Below, in pieces: positions 29,557-38,537 of a stretch of DNA of 64,000 nt. The notes beneath the pieces were generated by a model. It worked only from the letters and a program-made list of their open reading frames with translations. It searched no databases and was not told the origin of the DNA. The DNA comes from HGM13233 sp964478515. Lineage in GTDB: Bacteria > Bacillota > Clostridia > Oscillospirales > Ruminococcaceae. The stretch covers positions 11,915 to 75,914 of the forward strand of contig CAYZIL010000006.1 in NCBI GenBank assembly GCA_964478515.1, read 5' to 3'. The position numbers and the translations under genes were made by a program. Position 1 is the first letter of the stretch. Every line of letters begins with the position of its first letter.

Positions 29557-30131
29557 ATGTGACGCTGGTGCCGCTCGGGCCCGTTTACAAAACCAACTGT
29601 TATCTTGTGGACGACGGCAGTGCCGCCGCGGTCATAGACCCCGGCTATAAAAGCGACAAGGTAGACAAGCTGCTGGCCGATAAACAGCTGCGGCTTGAGC
29701 TTGTTTTGCTCACCCACGGCCATTTTGACCACATCGGCGACGTGGAGCGGCTGCGGCGCAAGTACGGCGCCGCGCTTATTGTCGGCGCTGCGGACGAATA
29801 CCGGCTCGACGAGCCGGCCGACGCCCACGCCGCACAAGGGCAGGATATTAAATGCGGAAAGTTGAATTTTGCAGTACTGGAAACGCCGGGGCACACCGAG
29901 GGCAGCGTGTGTTATATTTGCGCTGACTGTCTTTTCAGCGGCGACACGCTGTTTTGCGGCGGCGTCGGCCGCACCGACATGCCCGGCGGAGACAGCGAGT
30001 TGCTGGCGAGCTCACTCAAAAAGCTGGCGCGGCTGCCGCTGGACTACACTGTGCTGCCCGGTCACGACGAACAGACCACGCTCTCACGGGAAAAGCAGTA
30101 CAATAGCTGGCTTCGCGGCGGCGAGGCATAG
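29553..30131 (+). CDS. MBL-fold metallo-hydrolase (YcbL/glyoxalase II-like)
   Basis: A 192-residue metallo-beta-lactamase-fold hydrolase. The metal-binding motif THGHFDHIGD near 53-62, TPGHTEGSV near 112 and a C-terminal GHD at about 180 give the expected two-metal ligand set. Family members hydrolyse thioesters such as S-lactoylglutathione, but the true substrate here is unknown. The ATG overlaps the dtd stop in ATGA, with GGGAG upstream. In Clostridia this gene often lies between dtd and hemZ. Confidence 0.86.
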   Translation: MNVTLVPLGPVYKTNCYLVDDGSAAAVIDPGYKSDKVDKLLADKQLRLELVLLTHGHFDHIGDVERLRRKYGAALIVGAADEYRLDEPADAHAAQGQDIKCGKLNFAVLETPGHTEGSVCYICADCLFSGDTLFCGGVGRTDMPGGDSELLASSLKKLARLPLDYTVLPGHDEQTTLSREKQYNSWLRGGEA

Positions 30132-30132
30132 A

Positions 30133-31581
30133 ATGGACATATACTTTAACGGGACAGCTTATCGCTACGAGCTGGAAAACGTGGCGCGGATGTTTTGCGC
30201 AATAGACGAACTGCGCGAGGGCAGGCCGCAGCGCGGCGAAGATTATATTTATGTGCGCGCGGCGAAAGTGAGCGGCGGCGAGCGCTTTTTGTGCGCTGTG
30301 GCGTGCGGCGACGGCTTTTTTCAAAGCAGGGAGCTCGGCAGCGGCGACAAGGACGCGCGGGAACTGTGCGTTTGCCGCACGTTGTTTTTGCTGTTGTCGC
30401 GCATATACGGTGTCAAACCGCCCTTCGGCGTTATGACCGGCGTGCGGCCGGCAAAATTCACGGCGGCACTGCTGCGTGCCGGCGGCGACGGCGAGCAGGT
30501 TAGCCGGCGGCTGCGGGACGTTTATCTTCTTGACGGCGACAAGGTGCAGCTGTGTGTGCGCTGTGCCGAATTTTCCGAAAAAGTCCGCGCCTCTTTGACG
30601 CCGCGCTCGTTTTCGCTGTTTATCGACATTCCCTTTTGTCCCAGCCGCTGCAGCTACTGCTCGTTTGTATCTCGCAGTACCGAGCGCGACTCTCCCTTGC
30701 TGCGCGAGTATGTAGAGCACTTGTGTCGCGAGCTTGTCTGTGTCGGCCGCATTGCGGCGCAGTGTGCGCTAAGACTCGACACGGTATATGTCGGCGGCGG
30801 CACGCCGAGCATATTGTCGGCGGCGCAAATTAACAAGCTGCTGACGTGCGTGCGCGACAATTTCAATTTGAGCACGGCGCGCGAATTTACCTTTGAGGCC
30901 GGGCGCCCCGACACTATCGACGCGGAAAAGCTGCAGGTGCTGCGCGAGTGTGGCGTCAGCCGGCTGAGTATTAACCCGCAGACCTTTAACGACGAGGTTC
31001 TGCGCGGCGTCGGCCGCCGCCACAGTACGACCCAGACGCTTGCGGCTTTTGAGCTGGCGCGCCTGGCGGGGTTCAACGACATTAACGCCGACCTTATCGC
31101 CGGCTTGCCGGGGGACACGACCGACAGTTTTTTCAGCAGCGTGTCGCAGTTAATATCGCTGGCGCCGGCCAATATAACCGTACACGCGCTGACGCTCAAA
31201 CGCGCCAGCGACCTTGCGGGAGCGCCGCGCCACTGCGAGGGCGCCGCGCAAATGGTCAGCGGCGCCGCCGCAATGCTTGCGAAGGCCGGTTACCGGCCAT
31301 ACTATATGTACCGCCAAAAAGCGACGCTCGACAATTTGGAAAATGTCGGCTACGCAAAGCCCGGGACCGAGGGAATTTATAATGTGCTTATTATGGATGA
31401 AATGCAGACAATTGCCGCCTGCGGAGCCGCGGCCGTGAGCAAGCTGGTGCGGTTTAACGGGAAGACGCCCACAATAAAACGCATTTACAACTACAAATAT
31501 CCCGCCGAGTATCTGCGTGGGTTTGACGAGATACTCGCGCGCAAAAAAGGAATAAGGGATTTTTATGAAGGTTCAATTTAA
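30133..31581 (+). CDS. hemZ: Coproporphyrinogen dehydrogenase HemZ-like radical SAM protein
   Basis: A 482-residue radical SAM enzyme. The [4Fe-4S]-binding CPSRCSYC (CxxxCxxC) lies near residue 175, followed by the SAM-binding GGGTPS. A family-typical N-terminal domain of about 150 residues precedes it, as in HemZ of Clostridia and Bacillus. HemZ is described as an oxygen-independent coproporphyrinogen III oxidase. No other haem gene is in the window, so the in vivo role is uncertain. It starts one base after the preceding stop and overlaps the next gene by 17 bp. Confidence 0.85.
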   Translation: MDIYFNGTAYRYELENVARMFCAIDELREGRPQRGEDYIYVRAAKVSGGERFLCAVACGDGFFQSRELGSGDKDARELCVCRTLFLLLSRIYGVKPPFGVMTGVRPAKFTAALLRAGGDGEQVSRRLRDVYLLDGDKVQLCVRCAEFSEKVRASLTPRSFSLFIDIPFCPSRCSYCSFVSRSTERDSPLLREYVEHLCRELVCVGRIAAQCALRLDTVYVGGGTPSILSAAQINKLLTCVRDNFNLSTAREFTFEAGRPDTIDAEKLQVLRECGVSRLSINPQTFNDEVLRGVGRRHSTTQTLAAFELARLAGFNDINADLIAGLPGDTTDSFFSSVSQLISLAPANITVHALTLKRASDLAGAPRHCEGAAQMVSGAAAMLAKAGYRPYYMYRQKATLDNLENVGYAKPGTEGIYNVLIMDEMQTIAACGAAAVSKLVRFNGKTPTIKRIYNYKYPAEYLRGFDEILARKKGIRDFYEGSI

Positions 31582-32494
31582 AGCAAAAAAGGTACTGCCG
31601 GTTGCGGAGGTCGACAGCCGTCTGCGCGGCGACGTCGAAAACTACATCGGCGAATGCGAGAGCCGCTATCGCAGCGACGTTTCGGAAATATGCCGCACGG
31701 TAACAGACCGCGCCGCCGCCGTAGTAATGGTCACCGGTCCGTCGGCAAGCGGCAAAACGACGTCGGCGCACAAAATAGCCGCCGGCCTTGTGGATATGGG
31801 ACACGAGGCGCGCGTCGTATCTCTTGACGATTTTTTCAAAAATTTCACCGACTACCCGCTGCTGGAAAACGGCGAAAAAGATTACGAGAGCGTTGAGACC
31901 ATCGACGCCGTAACCTTTAACCGCTGTTTGCGCGAGATACTCAGCGAGCGCCGTACCCGGCTACCGGTTTTTGACTTTGCCAGCCAGACCCGCAGCGCCG
32001 AGACGCGCGAGCTGGTTTTGCCGCGCGGCGGCACAGTTATATTTGAGGGCATTCACGCGTTCAACCCCGTGCTTTTTGCCGGGGTGTCGATGGAGAACGT
32101 GCTTAAGGTGTACGCCGGACTGCGCACAGAATACCGCATGGCAGACGGTATGCTCAAGACCCGCGAGCTGCGAATTGTGCGCCGCCTGCTGCGCGATTTG
32201 CGCTTTCGCAGTTACGAAGTTGAGCGCACGCTGTCAATTTGGTCGCAGATATGCAGCGGCGAGGAAAAGTGGATAAAGGTCTTTAAGCCCGACGCCGACT
32301 GCCTGCTCAACACTTCTTTCGATTACGAGCCCGGTCTTTATGCGCCGCTGCTCGCGCAGCTGGCCGCCGAGCCGACCAGCGGCGGCGAGTACCGCGAAAC
32401 GCTGCTTAAGCTGTGCGACGAATTTGCGGCTTTTGCCCCGGTCAACGAGAAAGACATACCGGCAGACTCAATGTTGCGCGAATTTATCGGTTGA
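31565..32494 (+). CDS. Uridine kinase-like nucleoside kinase
   Basis: A 309-residue P-loop kinase. The Walker A GPSASGKTT lies near residue 59. DDFFKN and a phosphoribulokinase/uridine kinase-like VIFEGIHAFNP follow. Such proteins phosphorylate nucleosides or related metabolites; the longer forms found after hemZ in Clostridia usually carry an N-terminal TGS domain, which is absent here. It overlaps hemZ by 17 bp and is the last gene of the long operon beginning at cdaA. Confidence 0.8.
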   Translation: MKVQFKAKKVLPVAEVDSRLRGDVENYIGECESRYRSDVSEICRTVTDRAAAVVMVTGPSASGKTTSAHKIAAGLVDMGHEARVVSLDDFFKNFTDYPLLENGEKDYESVETIDAVTFNRCLREILSERRTRLPVFDFASQTRSAETRELVLPRGGTVIFEGIHAFNPVLFAGVSMENVLKVYAGLRTEYRMADGMLKTRELRIVRRLLRDLRFRSYEVERTLSIWSQICSGEEKWIKVFKPDADCLLNTSFDYEPGLYAPLLAQLAAEPTSGGEYRETLLKLCDEFAAFAPVNEKDIPADSMLREFIG

Positions 32495-32516
32495 GGATGA
32501 AAAACACCGCCGGTTA

Positions 32517-32545
32517 TTGTTTTACGGGCGCTTTTGGGATATAAT
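32517..32545 (+). promoter_or_regulatory. Promoter of the zinc-ribbon/flippase operon
   Basis: TTGTTT (32517-32522), 17-bp spacer, perfect TATAAT (32540-32545). It lies 34 bp before the next start codon. Confidence 0.72.
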
Positions 32546-32579
32546 GAATTGGTTATTTATATCACCCCGGAGGTAGATT

Positions 32580-32948
32580 ATGGATAATAATAAATTCTGG
32601 AACAACGTAGCCGGCGCCGCGCGGAAAACGGCTGACAACGTGTCGGCTGTGGCCGCCGTCGCTTACAACCGCGGCAAAAAGCAGGTCAACATCGCCAAGC
32701 TCAACAGCGACATTCGCCGCAATTACCAAAAGCTCGGCGAGCTGTGCTACGAAGAGATGGTGCTGGACACCGACGTTTCGCTGCAAAAAGAGCAGCTGGC
32801 GCAGGCCATAACAATGCAAAAAAAGCGTCTTGAGTCGGTAAAGTGCGCCGTTGACAGACCGCTGACCGCAAATATGCAGTGCCCGTTTTGCGGCGCCGAC
32901 GTGCGCAGCAACAGCGAGTATTGCCCGGAATGCAACAAGAAACTCTGA
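32580..32948 (+). CDS. Small zinc-ribbon protein with coiled-coil N-terminus
   Basis: A 122-residue soluble protein. The first 80 or so residues are helical and charged. The C-terminus is a zinc ribbon with two knuckles, CPFC and CPEC, separated by about 14 residues. Such small proteins are common in Clostridia; their function is unknown. CCGGAGG precedes the ATG. It lies 25 bp upstream of a flippase gene and is likely cotranscribed with it. Confidence 0.8.
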   Translation: MDNNKFWNNVAGAARKTADNVSAVAAVAYNRGKKQVNIAKLNSDIRRNYQKLGELCYEEMVLDTDVSLQKEQLAQAITMQKKRLESVKCAVDRPLTANMQCPFCGADVRSNSEYCPECNKKL

Positions 32949-32973
32949 CAAACTGATGGGATAGCAAGCAGAA

Positions 32974-34710
32974 ATGGCAGCAAAGAAACAGTCGCTCGTC
33001 ACCGGCGCGCTCATGCTCACCGTCGCCGGTTTAGTAGTCAAGATAATCGGCTGGGCCTACCGTATTCCGCTGACCGCAACACTGGGCGGCGACGGCATGG
33101 GTTTTTACAATGTTGCCTATAATTTGTACGGACCGGTATATACTCTGGCAGTGACCGGTTTTCCCTCCGCGACGGCTAAGCTCACCGCCCAGTTGAGTAC
33201 CGAACAGCGCTACAACGACGTGCGCCGCGTGCGCCGCGTCTCGTACAGCCTGTTTGCGCTTATAGGCATAAGCGGCACGCTGGTAATATTCGCGCTGGCA
33301 AAACCGTTTGTTAACCTGGTACACAACACCCCGGCGCTGTTCTGTGTGCTGGCGGTCGCGCCCTCGCTTATGTTCAGCTGCTTGATGTCCACTCACCGCG
33401 GCTACAGTCAGGGCATGCGCAATATGGTGCCCACGGCGCTCTCGCAGCTTGTTGAGGTTGTGTGTAAGACGGCGTTTGGGCTGGTCGGCGCCTACTATTT
33501 CATTGCCCGGCTGACGGCGGAATACGAGTCTTTCGGAACGGTTTTCGGCACGGTAATAAATAATGCCGACGACGTCGAAATAACCATACTTTCCTACGCG
33601 GCGGCTGGCGCCATTTTCGGCGTGACGCTGTCGGTTTTCGCCGGTTACTTGTTTTGTCTTATCTACGACAAAATAGTCGGCGACGGCATAACCAAAGAAA
33701 TGATTCACGACAGCCCGCTTGCGCGCAGCAAGTCCTACTATCGGCGCGAAATATTGCGCCTGGGCCTGCCAATATCGCTCAGCGCGGCGGTGCCGAGTCT
33801 GACTAACCTTATAGACCTTACGACAATTATGAACCGCCTTGACAGCATAATTGCCAAGAACCCGCAAGCGCTGCTGGCCTCTTACGGTGGACTGCTCGAC
33901 GACAAACCGCTTGAACAGATAGCAAACTTTATTTACGGCAGCTACACGGCGTGCCCGGTGACGCTGTTCAACCTGATTCCGTCGCTGACGGTCTCGTTCG
34001 GCGTCGGCGCACTGCCGCTGATATCGGCGCTGTGGGCGGTCAAGGATTACAGCGGCATTCGTCAAAACGTCAACACTGTTTTGCGCATGACCACATTTAT
34101 CGCCGCGCCTATCGGCATTGGCATGGCGATGCTGGCAAAGCCCATTCTCACTATGGTGTTTCCCACAAGCCCCCTGGAAGTGGCAATTACCTACCCCCTG
34201 CTGCAATCGCTTGGCATAGCGGCAATATTCCTGTCGCTGTCGTCGCCAATATTCAGTATGCTCAACGCGCTCGGCCGCACCGACATGCCGCTCAAGCTTG
34301 CGGTAGTCGGCGGCGTCATAAAAATATTGGGCAACTACTTCCTTGTCGGCATACCCTCAATAAATATTCGCGCCACTCCCTACAGCACGCTGGCGTGTTA
34401 CTTGTTTATTGTGCTTGCAAGTTTGACGTTCCTTGCGAGGTACGCCAAAATAAAAATAGATTATATTAGCTGTTTTGCGAAACCGCTCATAGCGGCGGCA
34501 CTGTGCGGCTGTACGGCTCTGCTGTGCTATGTTGCCGTAAGTTCGCGGCTGGGCAACACCTTGTCCACAGCGGTGGGAATAATGGCCGGCGGCGTAGCGT
34601 ATATTGCCGCGTCGCTGGTGATGAAGGTGCTGCCGCGCGAGGATGTGCTCGGTTTACCGGGCGGAAAACGCATTGCCGCACTGCTTGAAAAAATAGGTGC
34701 ATTAAAGTAA
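32974..34710 (+). CDS. SpoVB/MurJ-like polysaccharide flippase (MOP superfamily)
   Basis: A 578-residue membrane protein with about fourteen hydrophobic helices. The N-terminal GALMLTVAGLVVKIIGWAYR and GFYNVAYNLYGPVY are typical of the SpoVB/YtgP group of lipid-linked oligosaccharide flippases. These export peptidoglycan or exopolysaccharide precursors. In Bacillus, spoVB and its relatives sit next to mazG, hup-like and yabO genes, and the same order follows here. Whether it serves spore cortex or vegetative wall synthesis cannot be told. Confidence 0.87.
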   Translation: MAAKKQSLVTGALMLTVAGLVVKIIGWAYRIPLTATLGGDGMGFYNVAYNLYGPVYTLAVTGFPSATAKLTAQLSTEQRYNDVRRVRRVSYSLFALIGISGTLVIFALAKPFVNLVHNTPALFCVLAVAPSLMFSCLMSTHRGYSQGMRNMVPTALSQLVEVVCKTAFGLVGAYYFIARLTAEYESFGTVFGTVINNADDVEITILSYAAAGAIFGVTLSVFAGYLFCLIYDKIVGDGITKEMIHDSPLARSKSYYRREILRLGLPISLSAAVPSLTNLIDLTTIMNRLDSIIAKNPQALLASYGGLLDDKPLEQIANFIYGSYTACPVTLFNLIPSLTVSFGVGALPLISALWAVKDYSGIRQNVNTVLRMTTFIAAPIGIGMAMLAKPILTMVFPTSPLEVAITYPLLQSLGIAAIFLSLSSPIFSMLNALGRTDMPLKLAVVGGVIKILGNYFLVGIPSINIRATPYSTLACYLFIVLASLTFLARYAKIKIDYISCFAKPLIAAALCGCTALLCYVAVSSRLGNTLSTAVGIMAGGVAYIAASLVMKVLPREDVLGLPGGKRIAALLEKIGALK

Positions 34711-34718
34711 AATTAATT

Positions 34719-35546
34719 ATGGAAATTAAGAAATACGCAAATAAAGAGCATTACACGGCCGACGATTTTTTCGATATAGTCCGCCTGCTGCGCGACCCGG
34801 TGGACGGTTGTCCTTGGGATAAGCAGCAGACGCACGAGTCCATTCGGCACAACTTTCTTGAAGAGACATACGAGGCCTGCGACGCTATCGACAAAAAGGA
34901 CTCCGAGCTGCTGTGCGAAGAGCTTGGCGACGTATTGCTGCAAGTGGCGCTGCACGCCGAAATAGAGCGGCAGGGCGGCGGGTTTGACGTCGGCGACGTC
35001 ATAGACGGCATTTGCCGCAAGCTGGTGGTGCGCCACCCGCACATTTTCGGCGAAGCGACGGCCGCGACCAGTGACGAGGTTCTTACCACCTGGGAGGCCA
35101 TTAAGAGAAAGACCAAGGGACAAAAGGCCGGCTCCCAGGCGATAGACGACGTGCCCGCGGCCTTACCGGCACTCGCGCGCAGTCAAAAGGTACAAAAGCG
35201 CGCCGCAGACGCCGGCTTCGACTACCCGGACACGCAGGGCGCGCTCAGCGACTTGCACAGTGAAATTGTCGAGCTGGACACCGCGGTTCGCGAAAACACC
35301 AATGTCGCCGAGGAACTGGGAGACGTAATTTTCGCCGCTGTCAACGTTGCCCGCTTTTGCGGGATAGACGCAGAACAAGCGGCAGAGGCAGCCTGCAACA
35401 AATTCGTCTGCCGCTATAAAACGGTTGAGACCGCCGCACAGGCAAAAGGCATAGATATGAAGTGCAGCGGTATCGATATACTCAATGAGCTTTGGAAATA
35501 TTCCAAAGAGCAGAACAACGGAAAGGAAATACAAAAACATGACTAA
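34719..35546 (+). CDS. mazG: Nucleoside triphosphate pyrophosphohydrolase MazG
   Basis: A 275-residue protein with two tandem MazG domains. The first contains GCPWDKQQTHESIRHNFLEE and the metal-binding EELGDVLLQV (ExxD pattern); the second repeats EELGDVIFAAV. It hydrolyses non-canonical or damaged NTPs to the monophosphate. No upstream SAM-methylase domain is fused, unlike B. subtilis YabN. It lies 8 bp after the flippase and overlaps the HU gene. Confidence 0.93.
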   Translation: MEIKKYANKEHYTADDFFDIVRLLRDPVDGCPWDKQQTHESIRHNFLEETYEACDAIDKKDSELLCEELGDVLLQVALHAEIERQGGGFDVGDVIDGICRKLVVRHPHIFGEATAATSDEVLTTWEAIKRKTKGQKAGSQAIDDVPAALPALARSQKVQKRAADAGFDYPDTQGALSDLHSEIVELDTAVRENTNVAEELGDVIFAAVNVARFCGIDAEQAAEAACNKFVCRYKTVETAAQAKGIDMKCSGIDILNELWKYSKEQNNGKEIQKHD

Positions 35547-35814
35547 ATCCGAACTTTCACAGAAGGTCGCCGAGATGACCAGCGCGAGCAAAAAAGACGC
35601 CGAGGCGTCCGTTAACGCCGTATTTGTGGCGCTGACCGAGGCGCTTGCCGCCAAAGAGAAGGTCCAGATAGCCGGCTTCGGTGGGTTTGAAGTTCGCGAG
35701 CGCCCGGCCCGCACCTGCATCAACCCGCGCACGAAAGAAAAGGTCGACGTTGCCGCGACCAGCGTTCCGGCTTTCAAAGCAGGCAAGTCCCTTAAAGAGG
35801 CCGTCGCAAAATAA
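35539..35814 (+). CDS. hup: HU family DNA-binding protein
   Basis: A 91-residue nucleoid protein. MTKSELSQKVAE, GFGGFEVRERPAR and NPRTKEKVDV carry the conserved HU arm and dimer interface. HU dimers bend DNA non-specifically and compact the nucleoid. The start at 35539 overlaps the mazG end by 8 bp, with AAAGGAAA upstream; longer in-frame starts lie inside mazG and give non-homologous sequence. Confidence 0.95.
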   Translation: MTKSELSQKVAEMTSASKKDAEASVNAVFVALTEALAAKEKVQIAGFGGFEVRERPARTCINPRTKEKVDVAATSVPAFKAGKSLKEAVAK

Positions 35815-35822
35815 ACGAGTGA

Positions 35823-35848
35823 AAAGCCGCGCAAGCGGCTTTAACTTT
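35823..35848 (+). terminator. Short hairpin between hup and rqcP
   Basis: An 8-bp stem (35823-35830 with 35835-35842) with a GCAA tetraloop and a short T-rich tail. It may attenuate readthrough from the abundant HU message into rqcP. Confidence 0.45.
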
Positions 35849-35860
35849 TCGGAGAAAATT

Positions 35861-36103
35861 ATGAGAATCGACAAGTACCTGAAAAACTCCCGACTCATAA
35901 AGCGGCGCACCGTTGCAAACGAGGTTTGCGACGCCGGTAACGTTTCCGTAAACGGCCGTGCCGTAAAGGCTTCGTATGACGTTAAAGTCGGCGACGTAAT
36001 AAGCATTAAGCTCGGCGAGCGCACAATAAACGCCGAGGTGCTGGCGCTCAGCGAGGACCAGAACAAGGAAGCCGCGCGGCTGATGTACAATATTCTTGAT
36101 TGA
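35861..36103 (+). CDS. rqcP: RqcP, S4-domain ribosome quality-control factor (YabO)
   Basis: An 80-residue protein made of one S4 RNA-binding domain: MRIDKYLKNSRLIKRRTVANE followed by VNGRAVKASYDVKVGD. RqcP (formerly YabO) binds 50S-peptidyl-tRNA complexes with RqcH during alanine tailing of stalled chains. CGGAG lies 8 bp before the ATG. The position after mazG and HU matches the yabN-yabO order in Bacillus. Confidence 0.93.
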   Translation: MRIDKYLKNSRLIKRRTVANEVCDAGNVSVNGRAVKASYDVKVGDVISIKLGERTINAEVLALSEDQNKEAARLMYNILD

Positions 36104-36128
36104 CAAGTTTGGCACATGGCAAACTCAG

Positions 36129-36169
36129 CAGGCGCTTGCCGAAACCGACGGCAAGCGCCTGATGTTTTT
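36129..36169 (+). terminator. Terminator after rqcP
   Basis: A perfect 13-bp stem (36129-36141 with 36149-36161), 7-nt loop, then ATG and five T's. The rest of the 239-bp gap to the next gene contains only small GC-rich hairpins. Confidence 0.85.
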
Positions 36170-36342
36170 CGGCTAAAAGAAAGCGCGTAACGCAAACGCG
36201 CGGCAAGATAATAGCGCTTTTACACGGCGCTGCGAACAGCGCTTGGCAAACGGCGAGCGGCACAAGTGCTGCGCCGCCGCAATTTGCGGATGACCGGCCA
36301 GCATTATTCCCAGGAAGATGCGATTGACATGGAGACAGATAT

Positions 36343-36897
36343 ATGGAAATACTTTACCGCAAATTGACGCTTGAGGAATGCAGCAGAATTAGGGAGATAG
36401 ACCCCTCGCAATATATTGGGCGGGCCTGGCGAGAGGCGCAAGGGCGCCGTCAGCTTGTGCAAATAGATTATTCGCAAGCTGATTTTCCCAACGGTTTCGA
36501 AAATCATCTGGCAAGCCTGGTTTCCACAATACAGACGGGCGGCAGTGTGCTGGGAGCGTTTTATAAAGAACGTCTGGTAGGGTACTGCAGCGCAAACAGC
36601 AAATGCTGGGGTGAGACATGCAAATACGCCCTTCTTGACCAACTTTTTATCACAAAAGAACTGCGCGGCAAAGGTATAGGGAAAAACCTTTTTTTTAGGA
36701 TGGCCGGTGATTTTGCAAAAAAGGGAATAGATAAATTCTACATTTGCGCGGCGTCAGCGGAGGAAACCATCGCTTTTTATTTTGCGTTAGGCTGCGAAGA
36801 GGCAAAAGAAATAAACCAAAAACTCTACCAGCTGGACACCCGCGATTTACAGTTGGAATTTGATTTCAGCAAACTAAAAAACCGCAGTAAGCTTTAG
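36343..36897 (+). CDS. GNAT family N-acetyltransferase
   Basis: A 184-residue acyltransferase. The acetyl-CoA pyrophosphate-binding loop is ELRGKGIGKNLF (R/QxxGxG/A), followed by the helix AKKGIDKFYICAA and a typical C-terminal strand. The acceptor substrate is unknown. A GGAG lies 11 bp before the ATG. The gene is more AT-rich than its neighbours, which hints at more recent acquisition. It is monocistronic and its end runs into a terminator. Confidence 0.82.
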   Translation: MEILYRKLTLEECSRIREIDPSQYIGRAWREAQGRRQLVQIDYSQADFPNGFENHLASLVSTIQTGGSVLGAFYKERLVGYCSANSKCWGETCKYALLDQLFITKELRGKGIGKNLFFRMAGDFAKKGIDKFYICAASAEETIAFYFALGCEEAKEINQKLYQLDTRDLQLEFDFSKLKNRSKL

Positions 36898-36917
36898 GGC
36901 TTACTGTGGTTTTTTGT
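36876..36917 (+). terminator. Bidirectional terminator between the GNAT gene and the ABC operon
   Basis: A stem of about 16 bp (36876-36892 with 36899-36914, with one G-T pair) flanked by A's on the left and six T's on the right. It overlaps the last codons of the acetyltransferase and also lies after the minus-strand ABC ATPase gene, for which it gives a T run as well. Confidence 0.82.
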
Positions 36918-36992
36918 ATCTGATTGAACTCGAAAACTGTACACACACTGCAACCTGTTTTTGCCGCAAGCAAGCGAGCTTTGCGGCAGCAA

Positions 36993-37730
36993 TTAGATTG
37001 TCCGGGTGCGAAAGCGCTCCAAGAACTGCTTTGTTTCCTCTCGCTGCGGCGAGCGGAAGAGTTTTTCCGGCGTGCCCTGTTCCCAAATTACGCCGTCCTT
37101 CATAAAGAGAACCGCATCGGAAACTTCGGCAGCGAAGGCCATTTCGTGAGTGACGACGACCATAGTCAGCCCCTCGTCTGCCAGCATTTTCATGACGTCC
37201 AGCACGTCGCCGACCATCTGCGGGTCGAGCGCGGACGTAGGTTCGTCGAATAGCAGCAGTTCGGGCTGCATGGCCAGCGCGCGGGCGATTGCTACGCGTT
37301 GCTGTTGGCCGCCGGACAGCTGGCGCGGCTTGGCGTTGACGTAGGGCGCCATGCCGACCTTTTCCAAATAGACCATCGCCTCGCTCTCGGCAGTCGCCTT
37401 GTCCTTTTTCAGAATGTGGCGGATGCCTATAGTGCAGTTGTCAAGCACGTTGAGGTTGGCAAAAAGATTGAAGCTTTGAAAGACCATGCCGACCTTGGCG
37501 CGGTAAGCGGGCGCGTCGACGCCTTGAAGAACATCGGCGCCGTTAAAAATTATCTCACCGGAATCCGGTTCCTCCAGCAGGTTAATGCAGCGCAGCATCG
37601 TCGACTTACCCGAGCCGGACGAGCCGATAACGCATTTGACCTGACCGCGCTCAATGGAGAAATCCACGCCCTTGAGCACCTGGTTGCCGCCGAACGATTT
37701 GACCAGAGAATTTACCTGTAAGAGACTCAT
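36993..37730 (-). CDS. Amino-acid ABC transporter ATP-binding protein (predicted lysine importer)
   Basis: A 245-residue ATPase of the polar amino-acid (GlnQ/HisP) family. Walker A GSSGSGKST near 37-45, signature LSGGQQQR near 140, Walker B LLLFDEPTSALDP and the switch His in VVTHEMAFA are all present. It overlaps the permease gene by 4 bp. The operon is headed by a lysine riboswitch, so I infer import of lysine or a related cation rather than glutamine. Confidence 0.93.
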   Translation of the reverse strand: MSLLQVNSLVKSFGGNQVLKGVDFSIERGQVKCVIGSSGSGKSTMLRCINLLEEPDSGEIIFNGADVLQGVDAPAYRAKVGMVFQSFNLFANLNVLDNCTIGIRHILKKDKATAESEAMVYLEKVGMAPYVNAKPRQLSGGQQQRVAIARALAMQPELLLFDEPTSALDPQMVGDVLDVMKMLADEGLTMVVVTHEMAFAAEVSDAVLFMKDGVIWEQGTPEKLFRSPQREETKQFLERFRTRTI

Positions 37731-38536
37731 TTTGCGCTGCCCTCCTTATTCGCCGGAGTGTAGTGCGCCATGCCGCTGGTGTGGGCGAGCGTGTCTGTCG
37801 TAGCGAGGTCGTAGTTGGCGGGGCCGTCCATGCGGCGCTCAACACGGCGCAGCAGCCAGGAGAAGAACACCGTCATGCACAGATACATGACCATGGCCAC
37901 CGTGTAGGCCTCAAAATAGGTGTAATAGGCGCCGGCGACGGACTTGGTCGAGAAAAACAGTTCAACGGTGCCGATGCCGGCGAGCACGCAGGTGTCCTTG
38001 ATGTTGATTATCAGGTTGTTGCCAATCTGCGGCATGATGTTGCGCAGCGCCTGCGGCAATATGACGTAGAGCATCGTCTGCGTGTGGTTCATGCCGATGG
38101 CCTTGGCGCCCTCGGTCTGGCCGATATTAATAGACAGTATGCCGCCGCGCACAGTCTCGGCCATGTAGGCGCCGGTGTTGATAGAGACGATAAAGAAAGC
38201 GGCAAACCACATGCCCATGTTAATGTGGAACAATGTCATGGAGCCGTAATAGATGAACATCGCCTGCACCAGCATCGGCGTGCCGCGAAACACCTCTACA
38301 TAGATGGTCAGAATCAGTTTGAAAAACTTGACGACGACCTTTTTAAAGACGTTGTCGTTCTTTTCCACAGGGATAGTCTGAATGATACCGGCAATAAGAC
38401 CGATTACGCAGCCAACGACCGTGCCGACGACCGCAATGAGCAGTGTCGTACCGGCGCCGCGCAGCAAAGCCGTGCCGTTATTTTGCAGGATGTAGAGAAT
38501 TCTGCCGAAGAAATCTTGAGGTATCGTCGTGCTCAT
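37727..38536 (-). CDS. Amino-acid ABC transporter permease (predicted lysine importer)
   Basis: A 269-residue membrane protein of the HisMQ family with five or so hydrophobic helices. RGTPMLVQAMFIYYG and the EAA coupling loop EGAKAIGMNHTQTMLYVILP (contact with the ATPase) are diagnostic. It lies one base after the binding-protein gene and overlaps the ATPase gene by 4 bp. A single permease gene implies a homodimeric channel. The C-terminal 30 residues are a hydrophilic extension. Confidence 0.92.
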   Translation of the reverse strand: MSTTIPQDFFGRILYILQNNGTALLRGAGTTLLIAVVGTVVGCVIGLIAGIIQTIPVEKNDNVFKKVVVKFFKLILTIYVEVFRGTPMLVQAMFIYYGSMTLFHINMGMWFAAFFIVSINTGAYMAETVRGGILSINIGQTEGAKAIGMNHTQTMLYVILPQALRNIMPQIGNNLIINIKDTCVLAGIGTVELFFSTKSVAGAYYTYFEAYTVAMVMYLCMTVFFSWLLRRVERRMDGPANYDLATTDTLAHTSGMAHYTPANKEGSAK

Positions 38537-38537
38537 C

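Noticed and set aside
29869..30132. N-terminal extension of HemZ by 88 codons
   Set aside because: It lies inside the metallo-hydrolase gene in another frame and is not like HemZ; the ATG at 30133 fits the family.
36104..36342. Small RNA gene in the rqcP-GNAT gap
   Set aside because: Several short GC-rich hairpins exist, but no promoter and no second terminator was found beyond the one ending rqcP.
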